The translations under genes were made by a program, and so were the position numbers. From contig NZ_PQHZ01000005.1 in assembly GCF_003385185.1 (NCBI RefSeq), positions 168,051 to 232,050 of the forward strand: a DNA stretch of 64,000 nucleotides. Direction: 5' to 3'. This stretch comes from Amycolatopsis palatopharyngis (GTDB taxonomy: Bacteria; Actinomycetota; Actinomycetes; Mycobacteriales; Pseudonocardiaceae). Positions within the stretch are counted from its first letter, which is position 1. Each line of letters opens with the position of its first letter. Of this stretch, positions 17,822-24,794 are shown in pieces. The notes beneath the pieces were generated by a model, which was not told the DNA's origin, did not search any database, and was given only the letters and a program-made list of their open reading frames with translations.

Positions 17822-18630
17822 GGCCGCTCCTCGTTTGTCGCACTTACTGTCCGGACACGGGTTCCCAGCGCCTGAATGGCCTCGATTTCCTCGGCCGGTG
17901 TCTCGTCGTCGGTGATCACCAGGTCGAATTCCCCTGCGTCCCCGTGGGCGTAGGTCGCGGTCCGGCCGAACTTGGAGTGGTCGACGACCAGCAAGGCCTG
18001 CCTGCACGCTCCCAAAATGGCGGTTTTGACCTCGGCGTACTCGCGAACCGGATGGTAGAGGCGACCGCCGGCTAACGCGGTGACCGAGAGGACGGCGATA
18101 TCCGCACGCACCTTGCGCAGAGCGGCGATGGTGTCCGGGCCGACGCAGGAGTCGAATTCGGTGTAGCGGCCGCCGAGCAGCACCACCTCCGTGTCGGTGG
18201 CGCCCGAGACGATCCTGGCGACGTCGGGCGAGTGGGTGATGACGGTGGCTGGCTCGCGCGCGCCGAGCCCGCGAGCGAGTGGGAACAACGTCGTGGAGTC
18301 GTCGATGATGAGCGTCTGCCCCCGCCCGATCTCGGCGACAGCGGCGGCACTCAGGGCCTCCTTGAGTTCTCGGTGCAGACCCACCCGGAATCGTTTCGCG
18401 GTCTCCATGGTGAGCGCCGGATAGGCGGCGACCCGTCCGCGCAGCTTTCGCAGCAATCGGCGATCCGCCAGGTCGTCGAGGTCACGGTGCATGGTCATCA
18501 GACTCACGCCGAACCGCTCGGTGAGATCGTCGATCCGCACCTCGCCCTGTGCGATCACGGCGTCCAGGACGCGCTGTCGTCGGCGTTCGACCGCCGCCCG
18601 GTCGCCGCGTGGCGGGCGCACCTTATCCAT
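17818..18630 (-). CDS. DeoR-family transcriptional regulator
   Basis: A 270-residue regulator. Residues 15-70 hold a DeoR helix-turn-helix ([40 protein letters not shown]), then a ribose-isomerase-like sensor domain with [32 protein letters not shown] and [14 protein letters not shown]. DeoR proteins usually bind phosphorylated sugars and repress their own operon. It lies between the dehydrogenase and the kinase genes and overlaps both, so it is co-transcribed and probably represses the promoter at 19704-19732. The usual DeoR recognition RXGGA(V/I)R wing reads LRGRVAAY, a divergent form. Confidence 0.88.
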   Translation of the reverse strand: MDKVRPPRGDRAAVERRRQRVLDAVIAQGEVRIDDLTERFGVSLMTMHRDLDDLADRRLLRKLRGRVAAYPALTMETAKRFRVGLHRELKEALSAAAVAEIGRGQTLIIDDSTTLFPLARGLGAREPATVITHSPDVARIVSGATDTEVVLLGGRYTEFDSCVGPDTIAALRKVRADIAVLSVTALAGGRLYHPVREYAEVKTAILGACRQALLVVDHSKFGRTATYAHGDAGEFDLVITDDETPAEEIEAIQALGTRVRTVSATNEERP

Positions 18631-19696
18631 GGCCGGCTTCCTGCGGCCGGACCACGGCTTTGATCACTGTGTCGTCGTGCCGCGCGACGGTCAGTGCTTG
18701 CTCCACCTCGTCGAGCCCGAACCGGTGGGTGACCAGCCGGTCGAGGTCGATCTCGCCCCCTGCGGCGAGCGCGATCGCGGTCGGCCAGGTGTTGGCGTAG
18801 CGGAAGGTGCCGGTGAGTTCGAGTTCGAACCCTTGGACGTGCGCCAGCGGCAGCGAGATCTCGTCGCCGCCCATGCCGACCAGCACGACCCGGCCCGCAC
18901 GGCCGACCGTGCGGATGGCCTGCGAGGCGGCCGCGGCGACGCCGGAACACTCGAGCAGGACATCCGGCTCGAACCCGGACTCGGCCAGGTCGGTCGTCGA
19001 CACGTCGATCGTCGCCGTCGCACCCAAGGCGGCGGCCACGCGCAGGCGACCGGCGTTGACGTCGGTCACCACCACCTCGGTGGCGCCGAAGGCCCGTGCG
19101 GTCTGTGCCGCGACCAGCCCGATGGGACCGGCGCCGGTGACGAGCACCCGCGAACCCGGGCCGACCCGCGCCTTGCGGCAGGCCCAGACGCCGACCGACA
19201 GGGGTTCCAGCAGGCCCGCGGCGTCGTCGGAGAGCGCGTCGGGAACGGGGTGGGCGAAATCCTCGCGGAGGGTGACGTACTCGCAGAAAGCACCGTCGAT
19301 CGGCGGAGTGCCGAAGAAGCGCATGCGCGGGCACAGGTTGTAGCGGCCGAGGCGGCACTCGGCGCAGTGCGAGCAGGGCACTCCGGGCTCCAGTGCGACC
19401 CGGGTGCCGATTTCGTGCCGGGTTGCGGACTCGCCCCTCGCGACGACGACGCCGCTGGGTTCGTGGCCGAGGACGAGGGGTTGTTCGACAACGAAGTCGC
19501 CGATGCGGCCGTGCTCGTAATAGTGGACGTCGGAGCCGCAGGTCCCGACGGAGTGCACGCGCACGAGCACCTCGTCCGGCGCGGGGGTCGGCACCGGACG
19601 CCGCTGCAGGACGACGTCGTGCACCCCGCGGAGCACGGACACTGCCATCGTGTCGGGAATCGCGCCTACATCGCTGGAACTGCCCATGTCGCCCAT
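18623..19696 (-). CDS. Zinc-dependent polyol (xylitol/L-iditol type) dehydrogenase
   Basis: A 357-residue medium-chain dehydrogenase/reductase. Catalytic zinc ligands are in TCGSDVHYYEHG and LGHEPSGVV; the structural zinc is bound by four cysteines in CSHCAECRLGRYNLC. The NAD fold has VTGAGPIGLVAAQTARAFGA and VVVTDVNAGR, an aspartate favouring NAD. The family oxidises sorbitol, xylitol or similar polyols to ketoses, which the kinase two genes down would phosphorylate. ATG at 19696 is chosen because the predicted promoter ends seven bases before it; 19687 and 19648 are alternatives. Confidence 0.87.
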   Translation of the reverse strand: MGDMGSSSDVGAIPDTMAVSVLRGVHDVVLQRRPVPTPAPDEVLVRVHSVGTCGSDVHYYEHGRIGDFVVEQPLVLGHEPSGVVVARGESATRHEIGTRVALEPGVPCSHCAECRLGRYNLCPRMRFFGTPPIDGAFCEYVTLREDFAHPVPDALSDDAAGLLEPLSVGVWACRKARVGPGSRVLVTGAGPIGLVAAQTARAFGATEVVVTDVNAGRLRVAAALGATATIDVSTTDLAESGFEPDVLLECSGVAAAASQAIRTVGRAGRVVLVGMGGDEISLPLAHVQGFELELTGTFRYANTWPTAIALAAGGEIDLDRLVTHRFGLDEVEQALTVARHDDTVIKAVVRPQEAGHG

Positions 19697-19703
19697 TGCG
19701 GCA

Positions 19704-19732
19704 TTTTTACCAGAGCAAGCCCGCGTTGTTAA
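19704..19732 (-). promoter_or_regulatory. Promoter of the polyol operon
   Basis: On the minus strand TTAACA (19732-19727) and TAAAAA (19709-19704) are separated by 17 bp, in a locally AT-rich patch unusual for this genome. The -10 box ends seven bases before the ATG at 19696, which suggests a leaderless mRNA. The adjoining AT-rich bases (19727-19745) are a good place for the DeoR operator. Confidence 0.6.
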
Positions 19733-19773
19733 CACATAATTCGATAAGTTCCGGCCTCGTGGGTGCCCGGTGA

Positions 19774-19797
19774 GTGCCTTTAGCCCGCTAAAGGCAC
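19774..19797. repeat. Palindromic repeat copy 4, perfect 24-mer
   Basis: GTGCC arm, core TTTAGCCCGCTAAA (19779-19792), GGCAC arm; every pair matches except the central CC. On the minus strand it begins on the base directly after the nnrD TGA stop codon. Confidence 0.93.
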
Positions 19798-21246
19798 TCA
19801 CCCTGCCCTGAGCGTGCGGACCGCGCGTATCGCCTCCGGGATCGCGTCGAGGATGCCCGAGGCCGAAACCGGCACGCCCCGGGCGGCGTGTTCGGCTGCC
19901 AGCGAGTGGACGTAGGCGGCCACCCCGCCCGCGAGCCAGGGATCCAGCCGCGCCGCCAGCAACGCACCGGTCATCCCCGAGAGCACGTCACCCGACCCTG
20001 CTGTCGCGGGCCACGACCCTCGCGCCGGGTTGACCAGCACCCGTCCCCCGGCGTCCGCCACCACCGTGCAATGCCCCTTGAGCAGCATCACCGCGTCGAA
20101 TCGTGCCGCCGCCGCACGGGCAGCCGCGACCCGGTCCGCGCCGGGAGCGCGCCCCGTCAACCGCTCGAACTCGCCCGCGTGCGGTGTGAGCAGCAACGGC
20201 GTGCCCGGTTGCCTGGCGTCGAGCACCTCGGGCGAGTTCGCGATGATCGTGATCGCGTCGGCATCGGCGCACACCGGCACCCCCTGACCGAGCGCGTGCT
20301 CCAGGACCTCGCGCCCCTCCCGGCCGGTACCGATGCCGGGGCCGACCACCCAGGCCTGCACCCTGCCAGCATCAAAGATCGAGCCGGTGGCGACGACCTC
20401 CGGCCAGTGATCGCGAACCACGTCCGCAGCCGGTCCCGCGTACCGCACCATGCCCGACGTGGCCCGCACGGCGGCACCGGCAGCCAGCACGGCGGCGCCC
20501 GGAAACGCAGCGGACCCGGCCGCGATTCCGGCCACGCCCTGGGTGTACTTGTCGTCTTCGGGCCCCGGTACCGGCCAGGCGGCGGCAGCGTCCGCGGTGT
20601 CGAGCCGCAGGAGGTCGGGCTGTCCCAACTCCCTGGAAAGGCCGATGTCCACCAGATCCACGCGTCCACAACGTGCGGGATTCAGGACGTGGACCGGTTT
20701 GCGGGCGCCGAAGGTCACCGTCCGCGCGGCTGTGATCGCCGGACCGTCGACCGCGCCGGTGTCCGGATCCACGCCGCTGGGCAGATCCACGGCGAGCACG
20801 GGTGCACCGATGTGCTCGAGCAGTTTCGCGGCCGCGGGACGCAGGGGGCCGTGTGCGGAGATGCCGACGATTCCGTCGATCACCAGGTCGGAGCGTTCGA
20901 GCACGGACGCACCGTCCTCGGCGGGCAGTACGCGGCCGCCCGCCCTGCGCAAGGCGGCCAACCCGGCAGGGTGCGCGCGGCCGGGAGCCAGCAGGACAGC
21001 GGTCACCCCCACGCCACGGCGGCGCAGGAACGCCCCCGCCCATAGTGCGTCACCACCGTTGTTCCCGGCGCCGACCAGCAGCGCGACGCTGCGACCCGCG
21101 ACCCGTCCCGCGTGTTCGGCGAGCATCTCGGCCGCACGGACGGCGAGCCCGAACGCGGCCCGGTGCATCAGAGCACCTTCCCGCGTGACGGCGAGCAACC
21201 GCTGCTCAGCGTCGCGAATCCGTTCGGTGGTCCAGATTCCCTGCAC
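19798..21246 (-). CDS. nnrD: Bifunctional NAD(P)HX epimerase/ADP-dependent dehydratase
   Basis: A 482-residue repair enzyme for hydrated NADH and NADPH. The N-terminal YjeF domain (epimerase, NnrE activity) has LLVGAGNNGGDALWAG and AVDLPSGVDPDTG. The C-terminal ribokinase-like dehydratase (NnrD activity) has KYTQGVAGIAAGS, GPGIGTGREG, LTPHAGEFERLTG and the catalytic TAGSGDVLSG. It lies directly after glmS in the same direction, the usual actinobacterial place, 24 bp after it. The stop codon abuts a perfect palindromic repeat. Confidence 0.94.
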   Translation of the reverse strand: MQGIWTTERIRDAEQRLLAVTREGALMHRAAFGLAVRAAEMLAEHAGRVAGRSVALLVGAGNNGGDALWAGAFLRRRGVGVTAVLLAPGRAHPAGLAALRRAGGRVLPAEDGASVLERSDLVIDGIVGISAHGPLRPAAAKLLEHIGAPVLAVDLPSGVDPDTGAVDGPAITAARTVTFGARKPVHVLNPARCGRVDLVDIGLSRELGQPDLLRLDTADAAAAWPVPGPEDDKYTQGVAGIAAGSAAFPGAAVLAAGAAVRATSGMVRYAGPAADVVRDHWPEVVATGSIFDAGRVQAWVVGPGIGTGREGREVLEHALGQGVPVCADADAITIIANSPEVLDARQPGTPLLLTPHAGEFERLTGRAPGADRVAAARAAAARFDAVMLLKGHCTVVADAGGRVLVNPARGSWPATAGSGDVLSGMTGALLAARLDPWLAGGVAAYVHSLAAEHAARGVPVSASGILDAIPEAIRAVRTLRAG

Positions 21247-21270
21247 GCTGCCCTCCGGCTCTCTCGAACC

Positions 21271-23133
21271 TCACTCCACAGTGACAGACTTTGCCAGGTT
21301 GCGCGGCTTGTCGACGTCGTAGCCGCGGGTCTTGGCGATCTCCGCGGCGAGCACCTGAAGCGGGACCGTCGAGACCAGGGGTTGCAGCAGCGTAGCCACC
21401 GCGGGGATCTCGACGAGTTCGTCCGCGAAGGGACGCACGGTCTCGTCCCCCTCCTCGGCGATCACGATCGTGCGCGCACCCCGCGCCTGGATCTCGCTGA
21501 TGTTGGAGACGAGCTTGGCGTGCAGCACGGCACGGCCCTTCGGTGACGGCATCACCACGACGACCGGAAGGCCTTCCTCGATCAGCGCGATCGGCCCGTG
21601 CTTGAGCTCGCCGGCCGCGAAACCCTCCGCGTGCATGTAGGCGAGCTCCTTCAGTTTGAGCGCACCCTCGAGAGCGACCGGGAAACCGACGTGCCTGCCG
21701 AGGAACAGAATCGCCTTGGAATCGGCGATATCCCTGGCCAGCGCCCGCACCTGCTCCACAGTGGACAGCACCTTCTGGACGGCGGCAGGCATGGCCTCGA
21801 GTTCGGCGAACTCACGGGCCACCTCGTCGGGGTACTTCGTGCCACGCGCCTGGGCCAGGGCCAGTCCGACCAGGTAGTTGGCCGCGATCTGGGCGAGGAA
21901 CGCCTTCGTCGACGCGACGCCGATCTCGGGACCCGCGTGGGTGTAGAGCACCGCATCGGACTCGCGGGGAATCTGTGCCCCGTTGGTGTTGCAGACCGCG
22001 AGCACCCGCGCCTTCTGCTCCCGCGCATGCCGGACCGCCTCCAGCGTGTCGGCCGTCTCGCCGGACTGAGAGACCGCCACCACCAGGGTGTCCCGGTCGA
22101 GCACCGGGTCCCGGTAGCGGAACTCGCTGGCGAGCTCGACCTCCACCGGCAGGCGGGTCCAGTGCTCGATGGCGTACTTGGCCACCAGTCCCGAGTGGTA
22201 CGCGGAACCACAGGCGACGACGAAGACCTTGTCGACGTCGCGCAGGTCCTGATCGGAGATCCGCTGCTCGTCGAGGATCACCCGGCCGCCGTCGAAGTGC
22301 CCGCGAAGTGTGTTGGCCAGCGCCTCCGGCTGCTCCTCGATCTCCTTGAGCATGAAGTACTCGTGGCCGCCCTTCTCCGCGGCGGAGAGGTCCCAGTCCA
22401 CGGTGAACGGCTTGGCCTGGGCGGGCTCGCCGGCGAAGTCGGTGACGTCGTATCCGTCGCGCGAGATCACCACGAGCTGGTCCTGACCCAGTTCAACCGC
22501 TTCCCGTGTGTGCTCGATGAAGGCGGCGACGTCGGAGGCCACGAAGGTCTCGCCCTCGCCGACCCCCACCACGAGCGGGGACGAACGGCGGGCCGCGACG
22601 ATGCGGTCGGGGTCATCCGCATGGGTGACGACCAGCGTGAAGGCGCCCTCGAGGCGGCGGCAAACGGCCGCCACACTCGCGGGGAGGTCGCCCTCGGTGG
22701 GGCCGGCACCGTAAGCGCGAGCGACCAGGTGCGCGGCCGTCTCGGAGTCGGTGTCACTGGTCAGCTCGATGTCGTCGGCCTCGAGTTCGGCCCGTAGCGC
22801 CGCGAAATTCTCGATGATGCCGTTGTGTACGACGGCGACCTTGCCGGACGCGTCGCGGTGGGGGTGGGAGTTGCGGTCCACCGGCGCCCCGTGCGTCGCC
22901 CAGCGCGTGTGGCCCATGCCCGCGGTGCCACCGAAGCCTTCGCGGCCGACCTCGTCCAGGGCGGCCTCCAGATTGGCCAGCCTGCCCGCCTTGCGCTCGA
23001 CGATCAGCGCGCCGTCACCGTCGAGCACGGCGACTCCCGCCGAGTCGTACCCGCGATACTCCATTCGCCGGAGGCCGCCGAGGACGACGTCGAGCGCCTG
23101 GCGATGGCCCACATATCCCACGATTCCGCACAC
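21271..23133 (-). CDS. glmS: Glutamine-fructose-6-phosphate aminotransferase
   Basis: A 620-residue enzyme making glucosamine 6-phosphate, first step to UDP-GlcNAc for the cell wall. The GTG at 23133 places cysteine 2 (CGIVGYVGHRQA), the glutaminase nucleophile, next to the start. MGHTRWATHGAP and HNGIIENF complete that domain. Two SIS domains follow (VVACGSAYHSGLVAKYAIE, VSQSGETADTLEAVRHA; FLGRHVGFPVALEGALKLKE), and the end DVDKPRNLAKSVTVE is canonical. A GGAG site lies just upstream. An ORF extension beyond 23133 crosses a palindromic repeat and is not coding. Confidence 0.97.
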   Translation of the reverse strand: MCGIVGYVGHRQALDVVLGGLRRMEYRGYDSAGVAVLDGDGALIVERKAGRLANLEAALDEVGREGFGGTAGMGHTRWATHGAPVDRNSHPHRDASGKVAVVHNGIIENFAALRAELEADDIELTSDTDSETAAHLVARAYGAGPTEGDLPASVAAVCRRLEGAFTLVVTHADDPDRIVAARRSSPLVVGVGEGETFVASDVAAFIEHTREAVELGQDQLVVISRDGYDVTDFAGEPAQAKPFTVDWDLSAAEKGGHEYFMLKEIEEQPEALANTLRGHFDGGRVILDEQRISDQDLRDVDKVFVVACGSAYHSGLVAKYAIEHWTRLPVEVELASEFRYRDPVLDRDTLVVAVSQSGETADTLEAVRHAREQKARVLAVCNTNGAQIPRESDAVLYTHAGPEIGVASTKAFLAQIAANYLVGLALAQARGTKYPDEVAREFAELEAMPAAVQKVLSTVEQVRALARDIADSKAILFLGRHVGFPVALEGALKLKELAYMHAEGFAAGELKHGPIALIEEGLPVVVVMPSPKGRAVLHAKLVSNISEIQARGARTIVIAEEGDETVRPFADELVEIPAVATLLQPLVSTVPLQVLAAEIAKTRGYDVDKPRNLAKSVTVE

Positions 23134-23207
23134 GCACTCCAGCGTAACGAGCCCACTGTGGCCGCCTCGCCCGGCTCGGCGCCAGCCCGCCCCCGGAGGC
23201 CAGGTGA

Positions 23208-23231
23208 GTGCGTTTAGCGGGCTAAATGCAC
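23208..23231. repeat. Palindromic repeat copy 5
   Basis: GTGC arm, core TTTAGCGGGCTAAA, GCAC arm. Upstream of glmS and the divergent hydrolase gene, 80 bp from copy 6. Confidence 0.9.
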
Positions 23232-23287
23232 ACACCGCCCCCAAAGCAAGCCGAGGTCAGGCACTCAGGCCGCCTGGTTCGGGCCGA

Positions 23288-23311
23288 GCGCCTTTAGCGG
23301 GCTAAATGCAC
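23288..23311. repeat. Palindromic repeat copy 6
   Basis: GCGC/GCAC arms around core TTTAGCGGGCTAAA, 50 bp before the hydrolase start. No other feature is visible in 23134-23360. Confidence 0.9.
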
Positions 23312-23360
23312 TTCCCCGGCCTACCCGGCCACCGGACGCCGGAACAGCTACGCTCGCGCC

Positions 23361-24179
23361 ATGGCGCCCAAGCCCAAGCGGTTACTCGAGCAGCTGCAGC
23401 ACCCCGGGCCACACGAGGTGTTGCGCGGCGACCTGGCACTGGTCGGCCTGCCCGGCGTGGTGTTCACCCCGACCAGCGGGCTGAACCTGCCCGCCGTCGT
23501 CTTCGGACACGGCTGGATGCAGTCCCCCGACCGTTACCTCGGCCTGCTGCGACACCTCGCCAGCTGGGGAATCGTCGCGGCGGCCCCCGCGACTCAGCAT
23601 GGCCCGGTTCCGTCCCACCGCCTTTTCGCCGCGGATCTGCACAGCACGCTGGACATCCTCACCGGTGTCCGGCTCGGTCCAGCGGGAATCAGCGTCGACC
23701 CCGCCGCGCTCGGACTCGCCGGGCACTCGATCGGCGGCGGCGCGGCGGTTCTCGCCGCGGCCGAGCAGGGCTCGCGGATCAAGGCCGTCGCGACCATCGC
23801 GGCCGCGCAGACCGTTCCCCCGGCGAGCGAGGCCGCTCGTTCCGTCGAAGCACCTGGCCTGCACCTCGTCCCGGACGACGACCTGGTGACACCCGCGGCG
23901 GGCAACGCCGAGGTCATCGCCCGAGCCTGGGGTGGACCAGTACAGCTGCGCACCATCGCCAAGTCCTCGCACCTCGGCGTGACCGAAGGCAGGCACTGGA
24001 GCCAGCTGCTGCTGCACGGCAAGCCACACCGCCCGACCCAGCGCCTGGTGCGCGCGCTGTTCGCGGGGTTCTTCCTGACCCACCTCACCAGCGACGACAG
24101 CTACCGGCCGCTGCTCGACGCCGACCTCAAGCAGGCGGCGATCTTCCTCGACAGCAGCCAGGAGCCAGCAGCGACCTGA
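23361..24179 (+). CDS. Alpha/beta hydrolase, dienelactone hydrolase/chlorophyllase-like
   Basis: A 272-residue hydrolase without signal peptide. FGHGWMQSPDRYLGLLRHLA forms the oxyanion region, GLAGHSIGGGAAVL is the nucleophile elbow (serine), the acid is in PDDDLVTPAAGNAEV and the histidine in SSHLGVTEG. This pattern resembles chlorophyllase- or PET-hydrolase-like members of the family, but the substrate cannot be read from sequence. It is a single gene, divergent from glmS and convergent with the type VII substrate cluster. ATG at 23361 follows 'GCTACGCTCGCGCC' with no good ribosome site. Confidence 0.8.
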   Translation: MAPKPKRLLEQLQHPGPHEVLRGDLALVGLPGVVFTPTSGLNLPAVVFGHGWMQSPDRYLGLLRHLASWGIVAAAPATQHGPVPSHRLFAADLHSTLDILTGVRLGPAGISVDPAALGLAGHSIGGGAAVLAAAEQGSRIKAVATIAAAQTVPPASEAARSVEAPGLHLVPDDDLVTPAAGNAEVIARAWGGPVQLRTIAKSSHLGVTEGRHWSQLLLHGKPHRPTQRLVRALFAGFFLTHLTSDDSYRPLLDADLKQAAIFLDSSQEPAAT

Positions 24180-24198
24180 TCCTGGCGTTCGGCCCGGA

Positions 24199-24765
24199 CT
24201 ACTTCATCCAGCTGTTGTTGGAGAAATCGTCGTCGTCGAACGACTCCTGCGGACGCGCGTGACGACCCGGCCGCTTCGGCGCCCTCGGCTCCTCCGAGGC
24301 CGATGCAGCCGATGCAGCCGGTGCGGCCGGTGCAGCCGGTCCTGCTGGAGCGTCCGGAGCCGGCGGTGGTGCCGGCGGCTCCTGCCAACCACCCGGCGCG
24401 GGAGCGGGTGGCGCGACAGGGTCCGGCACAGGCACCGCAGGCGCAACCGGCAAGGGCGCCGCGTACTGGGCGAACCCGGCCGCCGGCGCCTCCTCCGGGT
24501 CCTCGGGCCCGAAGCCCATCACATGGCTCTTGTCCGACAGGGTCTTCTCCGTCGCCCAGCCACCCGCCTCCTCCTTGCGCTTGCCCAGCTCCCGCCGATG
24601 CTGGACATACCGCTCGGCAGCCTGGACCTGTTTCGTCATGTACTCCTGGGAGCGGGCCTTCAGCTCCTGTCCCTGGCGATCACGCAGCGCTCGCCGGTCG
24701 GCCTGTTCCCGCACGAGCGCCCCCAGGGTCGCTCGCATTCGCTCGACACGTCCCGACACATCCAT
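24199..24765 (-). CDS. Small coiled-coil protein with proline-rich middle and acidic-aromatic tail (module 1)
   Basis: A 188-residue protein with no family I recognise. Residues 1-75 are charged and helical (LREQ-type heptads: RMRATLGALVREQADRRALR, YVQHRRELGKRKEEA), followed by GGWATEKTLSDKS. Residues 90-160 are proline- and alanine-rich, and the tail is FDDDDFSNNSWMK. It is last of the cluster. The helix, the GGWATE motif and the acidic-aromatic tail recur in the protein at 29776-30231, and the tail again at 38037-38393 in the ESX locus. It may be a chaperone or adaptor for the large proteins encoded upstream (inference). Confidence 0.8.
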   Translation of the reverse strand: MDVSGRVERMRATLGALVREQADRRALRDRQGQELKARSQEYMTKQVQAAERYVQHRRELGKRKEEAGGWATEKTLSDKSHVMGFGPEDPEEAPAAGFAQYAAPLPVAPAVPVPDPVAPPAPAPGGWQEPPAPPPAPDAPAGPAAPAAPAASAASASEEPRAPKRPGRHARPQESFDDDDFSNNSWMK

Positions 24766-24794
24766 CGGTCCTCCTCAACCCCGCCTGCGCAGCA

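Noticed and set aside
21246..21270. glmS ribozyme or riboswitch near glmS
   Set aside because: The 5' region of glmS (23134-23360) contains only palindromic repeats; no ribozyme core was seen, and actinobacteria usually lack it.
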